Shown piece after piece: positions 11,558-18,606 of a stretch of 64,000 bases of DNA. The notes under the pieces are model-generated. The model had not been told where the DNA came from. It saw only the letters and a list, made by a program, of their open reading frames with translations, and made no database searches. The translations under genes and the position numbers were made by a program. Position 1 is the first letter of the stretch, and every line of letters begins with the position of its first letter. This stretch comes from Gemmatimonadaceae bacterium. GTDB taxonomy: Bacteria > Gemmatimonadota > Gemmatimonadetes > Gemmatimonadales > Gemmatimonadaceae. The DNA lies in contig JAHBVT010000001.1 in NCBI GenBank assembly GCA_019637355.1, positions 2,325,192 to 2,389,191 on the forward strand. The letters are read 5' to 3'.

Positions 11558-12288
11558 CAGCCGGCGCGCCGCCAGCGCGCCTCGTCCTGCACCTGTCGCA
11601 TCAGTCGGTCCGGGCTGTGGTGATGCGGGAAGAGTAACGCATCGCTGATGCGGTTGAGCGCCACGCGCAGCAGCGGGAAGCGCTCGGCGGCGAGCGCAAA
11701 GAGCAGGGTGAGGCCGTGTTCGCTCGCCAGCCGGTGCTCGGCCGCCATCCGGAAGCCTTGCTGGCCCATCTGCTCGTAGTAGGCCAGCGTCGGGCCGCCG
11801 CGGCGGTGCTGCCGCTCGGTGATGTGGTCCGGGAACATCCCGCTCAGCCAGAGGGCGTAGTTGCCGAGGTGCGCGCGCACGAGGAACGCGCGCCGCGGTT
11901 CCGAGCGCTCGGCGTCCTCCAGCAACGAGGCCAGCGTATCGTAGGTCTGGTCGTCGGCCAAGTGGATGCGCTGCGCCCGGTCCCGCAGGCCGAAGTGCAG
12001 CATCACGCTCGCGGCGTAGTCGGCGAGGGCGCGGTCACGCTCACCGGCCTGCAGGAGGGCGTGGCGCACGAGCACGTAGCAGAACAGCGGCAGCGATGCC
12101 TCGTGGCCCCGCGGCGTGCCGACCAGCGCCGGCAGCAACGCCGGATCGTCGAGCAGCGCGTCGAGCCCCTGCTCGCGCAGGGTGTGCTCGCCACGCTCGC
12201 GGACCTCCGACCCTTGCTGGGCCAGCAGGGCGAGGACCAGCGCCACGTCGGCGCGGGTGAAACGGGACCGGACATCGGCGAGGATCAC
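11557..12288 (-). CDS. Uncharacterised soluble protein (243 aa), first gene of a pair
   Basis: No family recognised. The sequence is helical in character, with charged segments and no signal peptide or membrane helix. A His cluster (FPHHHSPDRLMRQ) near the C-terminus and repeated Asp/Glu-Arg pairs are visible but match no motif I know. The start is GTG at 12288, supported by GGAGG 7 nt upstream. A TAGAAT box on the minus strand (12326-12321) is a plausible -10. Transcribed with the coiled-coil gene at 10994-11557 and divergent from the glycosyltransferase at 12448. Confidence 0.75.
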   Translation of the reverse strand: MILADVRSRFTRADVALVLALLAQQGSEVRERGEHTLREQGLDALLDDPALLPALVGTPRGHEASLPLFCYVLVRHALLQAGERDRALADYAASVMLHFGLRDRAQRIHLADDQTYDTLASLLEDAERSEPRRAFLVRAHLGNYALWLSGMFPDHITERQHRRGGPTLAYYEQMGQQGFRMAAEHRLASEHGLTLLFALAAERFPLLRVALNRISDALLFPHHHSPDRLMRQVQDEARWRRAG

Positions 12289-12434
12289 GCACGAACCTCC
12301 TGAGGGCGCGGTTGCGGGCTATTCTACCACTCGTCCCCTTACGGGGCGATACCCACCGCCGTGCCAGAGGTTGCAGCGGAACCCGGGAACCTCGAATCCC
12401 CCCAACGGGAGTAGTACGGGGAGGACCCCACCCA

Positions 12435-12440
12435 TACCTT
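12435..12440 (+). promoter_or_regulatory. TACCTT -10-like box abutting the glycosyltransferase start
   Basis: TACCTT lies 13 to 8 bases before the GTG at 12448, with no Shine-Dalgarno sequence between. Initiation about seven bases downstream of the box would give a leaderless or nearly leaderless transcript. Confidence 0.4.
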
Positions 12441-12447
12441 TATTCCT

Positions 12448-13251
12448 GTGCTGTACATCTGCATCCCCACGCACGACGAAGCCCCGACGATCGGCGTCCT
12501 GCTCTGGCGCATCCGCAAGATGTTCCAGGACTATGCCCGTGAGTACGAGGTGCTCGTCTACGACGACGCCAGTGCGGACGGCACGCGCGAGGTGCTGGAG
12601 CCCTACGCCAAGGCGCTCCCGCTGACCGTGCTCGGCACCACGCAGCGCGTCGGTTACGCGCGCGCCGTCGAAGTGCTCCTGCGCGAGGCCGCCAACCGGA
12701 CCAAGTATCCGCGCCGCGATGCCGTGATCGTGATGCAAGGAGACTTCACCGATCGACCCGAGGATATCCCCGAGCTGGTGAAGCGCTTCGAGGGCGGAGC
12801 CGACGTCGTGGTCGGCGAGCGCCGCCTACCCGACGACGCACCTGACGAGATTCGCAAGCTGCATCGCTACGCCGCCTGGCTGCCCAAGCTCTGGCCGCTC
12901 AAGCACGCGGTCGCCGTGCCCGGCGTGACCGACCCTTGGAGCTCGATGCGCCTGATACGCATCGCCACCGTCCGTGACGCGCTGCGCGCGCTCGACCGCG
13001 GCGCGGCGCCGGCCGATTCCACTTGGCAGGCCAACCTCGACCTGCTTGTCGCCATCGCGCCGCACGCCCGCCGGATGGAATCGGTGCCCGTCACCCTGCG
13101 CTACGACCTGCGCCAGCGTGAGACCCGCCGCGCCGCGTGGCCCGAAGCGTGGGGTCTGGCCAAGTCGGCTTGGGCGGCGCGGCGCCGTCGCATTGAGCCC
13201 GTGCGTCCCCCTGCCCCGGCCGCGCGCGGCCAACAGCCCGCCGCGCCGTGA
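12448..13251 (+). CDS. Family 2 glycosyltransferase
   Basis: A 267-aa GT-A fold enzyme of the polyprenyl-phosphate or dolichyl-phosphate sugar transferase type. The N-terminus MLYICIPTHDEAPTIGVLLW is the nucleotide-binding start of family 2, followed by VLVYDDASADGT and a catalytic-region segment VIVMQGDFTDRP. No membrane helix is seen, so this is a soluble or peripheral transferase. The GTG at 12448 is chosen because the beta-strand motif begins there. Its stop overlaps the start of the DUF3108 gene. Donor and acceptor are unknown; the secreted neighbour suggests envelope glycan work. Confidence 0.85.
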   Translation: MLYICIPTHDEAPTIGVLLWRIRKMFQDYAREYEVLVYDDASADGTREVLEPYAKALPLTVLGTTQRVGYARAVEVLLREAANRTKYPRRDAVIVMQGDFTDRPEDIPELVKRFEGGADVVVGERRLPDDAPDEIRKLHRYAAWLPKLWPLKHAVAVPGVTDPWSSMRLIRIATVRDALRALDRGAAPADSTWQANLDLLVAIAPHARRMESVPVTLRYDLRQRETRRAAWPEAWGLAKSAWAARRRRIEPVRPPAPAARGQQPAAP

Positions 13252-14018
13252 TGCGCGTCGCGCACGCCGTCGCTGGTGTGGTCCTGGGCGCCCTCGCCGC
13301 TACCGACGTGACCGCCCAGGAGACGCCTGCCCCCGTACCCTTCGTGGTCGGCGAGGCGCTCACCTACGACGTGCGCTTCGGCGCCATCAAGGTGGGCACC
13401 GGCCGGATGCGCGTCCTCGGCCAAGTCCCCATCCGCGGACGACCCACCTGGCACGTCCGCTTCAGCGTCAGCGGCGGCACGGTGTTCTACCGCGTGAACG
13501 ACGTGTACGAGAGCTGGATGGATATGGCCACGCTCAACTCGCTGCAGTACTTCCAGGACCTGCAGCAGGGATCGCGCGACCGCGAGCGGATGTTCGAGAT
13601 CTACCCCGACCGCGCCGTCTACCGCGAGACCAGCCGCAACGATGAGGACCGCCCGTCGGTCAGCGACCCGCTCGACGACGGCTCGTTCCTGTTCTTCATC
13701 CGCACCGTGCCGCTCGAAGTTGGGCGCTCGTACACCTTCAATCGATATTTCCGCCCCGACCGCAACCCCGTGATCATCCGGGTGCTGCGGCGCGAACGCG
13801 TGCGCGTGCCGGCCGGCGAGTTCAACGCCATTGTCGTGCAGCCCATCATCAAGACGTCCGGCATCTTCTCGGAAGGCGGCCAAGCCGAGATCTGGCTCTC
13901 CGACGACGACAAGCGAATGATGCTCCAGATGCGCTCGCGCCTGTCGTTCGGCTCGCTGAACCTCTATCTGCGCAGCTACCGGCTCTCGGCCGACAGCGCG
14001 GAAGTCGAGGGCCGGTGA
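13251..14018 (+). CDS. DUF3108 domain protein, exported
   Basis: A 255-aa periplasmic protein. It has a signal peptide (MRVAHAVAGVVLGALAATDVTAQE, cleavage after about residue 22) and then the DUF3108 pattern of a beta-rich domain beginning PFVVGEALTYDVRFGAIKVG. The molecular role of DUF3108 proteins is not established. ATG 13251 overlaps the stop of the glycosyltransferase; a GTG at 13248 one codon earlier is an equally possible start. The stop overlaps the next gene by four bases, so three products come from one operon. Confidence 0.85.
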   Translation: MRVAHAVAGVVLGALAATDVTAQETPAPVPFVVGEALTYDVRFGAIKVGTGRMRVLGQVPIRGRPTWHVRFSVSGGTVFYRVNDVYESWMDMATLNSLQYFQDLQQGSRDRERMFEIYPDRAVYRETSRNDEDRPSVSDPLDDGSFLFFIRTVPLEVGRSYTFNRYFRPDRNPVIIRVLRRERVRVPAGEFNAIVVQPIIKTSGIFSEGGQAEIWLSDDDKRMMLQMRSRLSFGSLNLYLRSYRLSADSAEVEGR

Positions 14019-15004
14019 GCGCCGACCGGCGCCCGCCCCGCGAGACCGATCTCGCACGCGTGCGCACGGTCCCCGTCGCCACGCGCCCCAACAAGGTCGA
14101 GTCCGCCGCCTTCGCCAAGGCCCCCGGCGACGCGCGAAGCTTCGCCGACTTCCTCGACGCCCTCCCGCACGTCCTCAAGGCCGACGACTTCCGCGCCATC
14201 GTCGCCGCCGTCGCGCGCGCGCACCGTCGCAAGCGCGCCGTCATCGTGATGCTCGGCGGGCACATCGTGAAGACGGGCATCGCCCCCCTGCTCACCGACC
14301 TGATGGCGCGCGGCATCATCACGCACCTGGCGATGAACGGAAGCGCCGCGATCCACGACTACGAGATCGCCCGCTTCGGCGCCACCAGCGAGGACGTCGC
14401 CGCAGGACTCAAGGACGGCAGCTTCGGAATGGCGGAGGAAACCGGACGCGGGCTTAACGAGGCATTTGTGGCGGGTCGCAATCACGGCTGGGGAATGGGC
14501 GAAGCCGTGGGCCGCGCGCTGGCCGCCGAGCCGAAACTCGCCAACGCGGAACAGTCGGTCATCCTCGCCGCGCACCGCGCCTGGATCCCCGTCACCGTTC
14601 ACGCCGCGCTGGGCGCCGAGATCATCCACCAGCACCCCGCCGCCGACGGCGCCGCCATCGGCGACACCAGCCATCGCGACTTCCGCCGCCTCGCCGCCGC
14701 CTGCGAGGAGCTGCACGACGGCGGCGTCGTGCTCAACCTCGGCAGCGCCGTGATTATGCCGGAGGTCTTCCTCAAGGCACTGACCGTCGCCCGCAATGTG
14801 ACCAAGGGCCGCCCGACCGACTTCACTACGGCGGACTTCGATATGCAGCGGCACTATCGGCCGCAGGAGAACGTGGTGCGGCGGCCGGTGCTCGCCGGGG
14901 GAGCGGGGTTTGCGATCACGGGGCACCACGAGATTATGGTGCCGATGTTGGCTTGGGCGATCGTGGAGGAACTGAGTGGGAGAGGGGAGAAGGGAGGGGG
15001 GTGA
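14015..15004 (+). CDS. Deoxyhypusine-synthase-like (sirtuin/DHS fold) protein of unknown function
   Basis: A 329-aa soluble protein. The segment AVIVMLGGHIVKTGIAPLL followed by HLAMNGSAAIHDYE resembles the NAD-binding core of the deoxyhypusine synthase family, in which a G-x-x-x-x-SG strand is followed by a loop and an Asp-rich helix. The resemblance is by eye and moderate. Deoxyhypusine itself is not expected in this type of bacterium, so the substrate is open. The last eight codons (GRGEKGGG and stop) are read from a copy of the purine/pyrimidine repeat, which has replaced or extended the natural C-terminus. GTG start at 14015 overlaps the DUF3108 stop. Confidence 0.65.
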   Translation: MSADRRPPRETDLARVRTVPVATRPNKVESAAFAKAPGDARSFADFLDALPHVLKADDFRAIVAAVARAHRRKRAVIVMLGGHIVKTGIAPLLTDLMARGIITHLAMNGSAAIHDYEIARFGATSEDVAAGLKDGSFGMAEETGRGLNEAFVAGRNHGWGMGEAVGRALAAEPKLANAEQSVILAAHRAWIPVTVHAALGAEIIHQHPAADGAAIGDTSHRDFRRLAAACEELHDGGVVLNLGSAVIMPEVFLKALTVARNVTKGRPTDFTTADFDMQRHYRPQENVVRRPVLAGGAGFAITGHHEIMVPMLAWAIVEELSGRGEKGGG

Positions 15005-15052
15005 CGGCGGGGAGACGGGCGAGGGGAGAAGGCTGAGAGAAGGGAAAGGGGG
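14977..15052 (-). repeat. Pyrimidine-tract dispersed repeat, copy 2 (minus orientation)
   Basis: The stretch is purine-rich on the plus strand, and its complement contains the same core CCCCGCCGTCACCCCCCTC as copies at 3075 and 26134. It begins inside the last codons of the DHS-like gene and supplies its TGA stop codon (15002-15004). Confidence 0.7.
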
Positions 15053-15069
15053 CTTTGTCCGAATGCTGA

Positions 15070-15100
15070 AGGGGGCACCGAGCGTTGCTCGGCGCCCCCT
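15070..15100 (-). terminator. Hairpin downstream of the 72-aa membrane protein gene
   Basis: Stem of 14 bp, AGGGGGCACCGAGC with GCTCGGCGCCCCCT and a 3-nt loop, with one mismatch. It lies about 27 bp after the minus-strand stop at 15127 and also after the plus-strand gene ending at 15004, so it can serve both. Confidence 0.6.
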
Positions 15101-15126
15101 CCTTGCATCCGGCTTGGCGGTCCCGC

Positions 15127-15345
15127 TCAGTTCCCGCCGAACTTCTCCTTCATCCCACGCGCCGTCTCCGGAGCGAAGATCAGCAACACCACGTAGATGA
15201 TGCAGCCGAGGATGAGCACCGGAATCGCGAGCGCAATCAGCCCAAACAAGATGCTGAACAGCCCGCCCAGAATGCCGAAGAACAGCTTCAGCGCAAAGAG
15301 GCCGACGAGGGCGAGGATGCCGATGGTAAAGATGGTCCGGAGCAT
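15127..15345 (-). CDS. Small membrane protein (72 aa)
   Basis: A 72-aa protein with two hydrophobic segments separated by a short FSILFG turn, then a charged tail (APETARGMKEKFGGN). It reads MLRTIFTIGILALVGLFALK at the N-terminus. No family recognised; likely an inner-membrane protein. A TATTCT box (minus strand 15377-15372) precedes the start by about 27 bases, and a strong hairpin follows the stop, so it is an independent transcription unit. Confidence 0.65.
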   Translation of the reverse strand: MLRTIFTIGILALVGLFALKLFFGILGGLFSILFGLIALAIPVLILGCIIYVVLLIFAPETARGMKEKFGGN

Positions 15346-15415
15346 AGCGATTCCCGTGTTGGGGTCTGAGGGAGAATACGCGAGCCCCCCCCGGCAGTTT
15401 CAACCCGACACCAAG

Positions 15416-15498
15416 CCATCTCCCCTCTCCCAACCATCTCCCCCCTCCCAACCGTCTCCCCTCTCCCCCCTCCCCGCCATCACCCCCCTCCCGCCTCC
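15416..15498 (+). repeat. Pyrimidine-tract dispersed repeat, copy 3
   Basis: CTCCC/TCTCCC-rich tract carrying the family core with a single G-to-A change (CCCCGCCATCACCCCCCTC). An AT-rich stretch (15497-15553) follows before lipA and may hold its promoter. A TATCTA box sits 12 to 7 bases before the lipA ATG. Confidence 0.65.
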
Positions 15499-15586
15499 TA
15501 TATCCCACTATTAACTAACCATCAATCGATGCATTAGACAGTTACTACATCTAGCGCCCCCGCCGCCCCAATCCTATCTATCCCCA

Positions 15587-16495
15587 ATGCCTGAGCACCT
15601 CTACCAGATCCTCGGCCGCCACCGCGCCGAGCCGCTGCCGGAACGCAAGCCGTCCTGGCTCAAGGTCAAGGCCCCAGGGGGAGGCAACTACCTGCGCCTC
15701 AAGCAGCTGATGCGGGAGCTCGACCTCCATACGGTCTGCGAGGAAGCCCACTGCCCCAACGTGGGAGAGTGCTGGGAGCACGGCACCGCCACCTTTATGA
15801 TCCTCGGCGACGTCTGCACTCGCAACTGCGCGTACTGCGCCGTCGCGCACGGCCGGCCGCCCAAGTTCGACCCCTCGGAGCCGTCGCGCGTGGCCGAGGC
15901 GGCGAAGGCGATGAACCTGCAGCACCTGGTCATCACCTCGGTGGACCGCGACGACCTGCCCGACTTCGGCGCTTGGGCCTTCGCCGAGACCATCCGCCAG
16001 GTGCACGAGGCCGTGCCCGGATGCTCCGTCGAGGTGTTGGTGCCTGACTTCCAGGGCGTCGAGGACTCCATCCGGACGGTGCTCGAGGCGCGGCCGGAGA
16101 TCTACAACCACAACACCGAGACCGTCCCGCGCCTCTACAAGAAGGCGCGCCCCGGCGGCCGCTACCAGCGCGTGCTCGAGATTTTCCGGATGAGCAAGCG
16201 CATCGCCCCCGACATCCCGACCAAAACCGGCATCATCCTCGGGATGGGCGAGACCAACGAGGAAGTCCTCGAGACGATGCGCGAGCTGCGCACCGTGGAC
16301 GTCGACATCCTCACGCTGGGCCAGTACCTCAAGCCCTCCGACGCCCACATCGCCCTCGACCGCTACGTCACGCCGGAAGAGTTCGCGATGTTCCGCACCG
16401 CGGGCAAGGAAATGGGCTTCAAGCACGTGGAGTCCGGGCCGCTGGTGCGGTCGAGCTACCACGCGTGGGAGCAGGTGCAAGCAGCGGGCGTGTGA
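15587..16495 (+). CDS. lipA: Lipoyl synthase
   Basis: Radical-SAM enzyme, 302 aa, which inserts two sulfurs into octanoyl groups bound to carrier-protein lysines. The auxiliary cluster ligands are C51, C56 and C62 (CEEAHCPNVGEC), and the radical-SAM cluster ligands are C77, C81 and C84 (CTRNCAYC). The C-terminal RSSYHA provides the conserved serine ligand of the auxiliary cluster. It stands at the head of the pyruvate dehydrogenase cluster, whose E2 subunit is a lipoyl client. The intergenic region to pdhA holds a large perfect inverted repeat, so cotranscription with pdhA is unproven. Confidence 0.97.
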   Translation: MPEHLYQILGRHRAEPLPERKPSWLKVKAPGGGNYLRLKQLMRELDLHTVCEEAHCPNVGECWEHGTATFMILGDVCTRNCAYCAVAHGRPPKFDPSEPSRVAEAAKAMNLQHLVITSVDRDDLPDFGAWAFAETIRQVHEAVPGCSVEVLVPDFQGVEDSIRTVLEARPEIYNHNTETVPRLYKKARPGGRYQRVLEIFRMSKRIAPDIPTKTGIILGMGETNEEVLETMRELRTVDVDILTLGQYLKPSDAHIALDRYVTPEEFAMFRTAGKEMGFKHVESGPLVRSSYHAWEQVQAAGV

Positions 16496-16502
16496 ACGGC
16501 AC

Positions 16503-16600
16503 GACGGAAGACTGAAGACGGAAGGGACCTGCCAACGGCAGCGACCGACCGGCGACCAGTGGACCGTCCCTCACACTCCTTCCGTCTTCAGTCTTCCGTC
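16503..16600. repeat. Palindromic repeat, GACGGAAGACTGAAGACGGAAGG-type (family B)
   Basis: Two perfectly complementary 23-bp arms (16503-16525 and 16578-16600) around a 52-bp centre. The arms are built of 7-bp units GACGGAA-GACTGAA-GACGGAA. It fills the gap between lipA and pdhA. A degenerate copy lies after the TPR gene near 55135. Confidence 0.85.
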
Positions 16601-16611
16601 CACAATCCCCT

Positions 16612-17622
16612 ATGCCCCCCAAGAAGAAGAGCGACGCGTCGCTCAACGCCCCGCCGGAGCTGCTGAAAGAGCTGCTGCACAGTATGCTCCTCCAGCGCCG
16701 CTTCGAAGAGAAGGTCGGCGAGGCCTATGCGCTCGGGAAGATCGGCGGCTTCTGCCACCTCTACATCGGCCAGGAAGCCGTCTCCACCGGCATCATCTCG
16801 ATGCTGCGCCCGGATGACTACGTCATCACCACCTACCGCGATCACGGGCAGGCGCTGGCGCGCGGGATGACGCCACGCGCGGTGATGGCCGAGCTCTTCG
16901 GCCGCATCGACGGCTGCTCGCGCGGCAAGGGCGGCTCGATGCACCTCTTCGACCGCAACGTGAACTTCCTCGGCGGTCACGGGATCGTCGGCGGACACGT
17001 GCCGCTCGCCGCTGGCGTCGGCTTCGCGATCAAGTACCGCGGCGGCGACCAGGTCATCATCTGCTATATGGGCGAATCGGTGGTCAACACCGGCGCCTTC
17101 CACGAGGCGCTCAATATGGCCGCGCTGTGGAAGCTGCCCTGCATCTTCGTCATCGAGAACAACAAGTACGGGATGGGCACGGCCGTCGAACGGGCCGCCG
17201 CCGTCAAGGACCTCTCGACCCGCGCCGCGTCCTACGACGGGATGTACGCCGAGCACGTGGACGGCCAGGACGTGATGGCCGTGCGCGAGGCCACCGCCCG
17301 CGCCCTCACGCACGCGCGCAAGGAAGGCAAGCCCGTGCTCCTCGAGGTGCGCACCTACCGCTATATGGGCCACTCGATGTCCGATGCCGTCTCCGGCACC
17401 TACCGCACCAAGGCCGAACTCGACGAATACCTCAAGCGCGACCCCATCACCCTGCTCAAGACCCGGATGATTGACGAAGGCATCATCAGCGACGACGACT
17501 TCGCGGCGATGGAGCAGGAGATCAAGGTCACGGTGCAGGATTCGTGGGACTTCGCCGACGCCTCGCCGGAACCGCCGCTCGAATCGCTGTATGAAGACGT
17601 CCTCGTGACCACGGAGAGCTGA
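16612..17622 (+). CDS. pdhA: Pyruvate dehydrogenase E1 component, alpha subunit
   Basis: A 336-aa thiamine-diphosphate enzyme subunit that, with PdhB, decarboxylates pyruvate and acetylates the E2 lipoyl arm. Family landmarks are YRDHGQALARG, GRIDGCSRGKGGSMH, the GHGIVGGHVPLAAG loop, and the ThDP motif ending in ENN (residues 182-184). The start of that motif reads MGESVVNTG where the family normally has GDG, so the usual metal-ligand Asp is Glu155 here. A branched-chain or acetoin dehydrogenase E1 is the alternative, but the lipA/E2/E3 context favours pyruvate. PdhB follows after 3 bp. Confidence 0.93.
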   Translation: MPPKKKSDASLNAPPELLKELLHSMLLQRRFEEKVGEAYALGKIGGFCHLYIGQEAVSTGIISMLRPDDYVITTYRDHGQALARGMTPRAVMAELFGRIDGCSRGKGGSMHLFDRNVNFLGGHGIVGGHVPLAAGVGFAIKYRGGDQVIICYMGESVVNTGAFHEALNMAALWKLPCIFVIENNKYGMGTAVERAAAVKDLSTRAASYDGMYAEHVDGQDVMAVREATARALTHARKEGKPVLLEVRTYRYMGHSMSDAVSGTYRTKAELDEYLKRDPITLLKTRMIDEGIISDDDFAAMEQEIKVTVQDSWDFADASPEPPLESLYEDVLVTTES

Positions 17623-17625
17623 CCG

Positions 17626-18606
17626 ATGGCCGTGATCACGTATCGTGAGGCGCTCAACCAGGCCCTCCGCGAAGAGATGGCCCGTGACGACCGCGTCTTC
17701 CTGATGGGAGAGGAAGTCGCCCAGTACAACGGTGCCTACAAGGTCTCCAAGGGCCTGCTCGACGAGTTCGGCGAGATGCGCGTCGTCGACACACCGATCA
17801 CCGAGCTCGGCTTCGCCGGCGTCGGCGTCGGCGCGGCGATGGTCGGCCTGCGTCCGATCATCGAGTTTATGACCTGGAACTTCGCGATCCTCGCGCTCGA
17901 CCAGGTCGTGAATGCCGCCGCCAAGATGCTGTATATGTCGGGCGGCCAGTATCCCGTGCCGATCGTCTTCCGCGGTCCCAACGGCGCCGCGCTGCAGCTC
18001 TCGGCGCAGCACTCGCAGGCCTTCGAGAGCTGGCTCGCCCACATCCCCGGCGTGAAGGTCGTGACCCCGGGCACGCCCTACGACGCCAAGGGCCTGCTCA
18101 AGGCCGCCATCCGCGACGACAACCCAGTCGTCGTGCTCGAAGGCGAGATGCTGTACAACACCAAGGGCGAAGTCCCCGACGAGGACTACATCGTCCCCAT
18201 CGGCAAGGCCGACCACAAGCGCGAGGGCGACGACTGTTCCATCATCACCAGCGGCAAGATGGTGCTGGTGGCGATGAAGGCCGCCGACGAGCTCGCCAAG
18301 GAGGGCATCAAGGTGGACGTCGTGGACCTGCGCACCGTCCGCCCGATGGACGTCGAGGCCATCGCGACCTCCGTGCGTAAGACCAATCGCGCCGTCGTCC
18401 TCGAGGAAGGCTGGGAGCTCGCCGGCATCGGCGCCCAGGTCGTGGACTACATCCAGCGCGACTGCTTCGATGACCTCGACGCGCCCGTCGTGCGCGTGCA
18501 CCAGGAAGACGTTCCGATGCCCTACGCCAAGGGCCTTGAGAAGGCTGCCAAGCCCGATCTCGCCAAGACCATCGCAGCCGTGAAGAAGGTGATGTATGTC
18601 GACTAA
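17626..18606 (+). CDS. pdhB: Pyruvate dehydrogenase E1 component, beta subunit
   Basis: Beta subunit of the E1 heterotetramer, 326 aa. It shows the transketolase central domain with FLMGEEVAQYNGAYKVSKGL and TPITELGFAG, and the C-terminal transketolase domain with VDLRTVRPMD and VVLEEGWELAGIG. It contributes to the ThDP site together with PdhA. The gene starts 3 bp after pdhA stops, and its last 11 bases overlap the start of the E2 gene, so E1 and E2 are made from one message. Confidence 0.95.
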   Translation: MAVITYREALNQALREEMARDDRVFLMGEEVAQYNGAYKVSKGLLDEFGEMRVVDTPITELGFAGVGVGAAMVGLRPIIEFMTWNFAILALDQVVNAAAKMLYMSGGQYPVPIVFRGPNGAALQLSAQHSQAFESWLAHIPGVKVVTPGTPYDAKGLLKAAIRDDNPVVVLEGEMLYNTKGEVPDEDYIVPIGKADHKREGDDCSIITSGKMVLVAMKAADELAKEGIKVDVVDLRTVRPMDVEAIATSVRKTNRAVVLEEGWELAGIGAQVVDYIQRDCFDDLDAPVVRVHQEDVPMPYAKGLEKAAKPDLAKTIAAVKKVMYVD

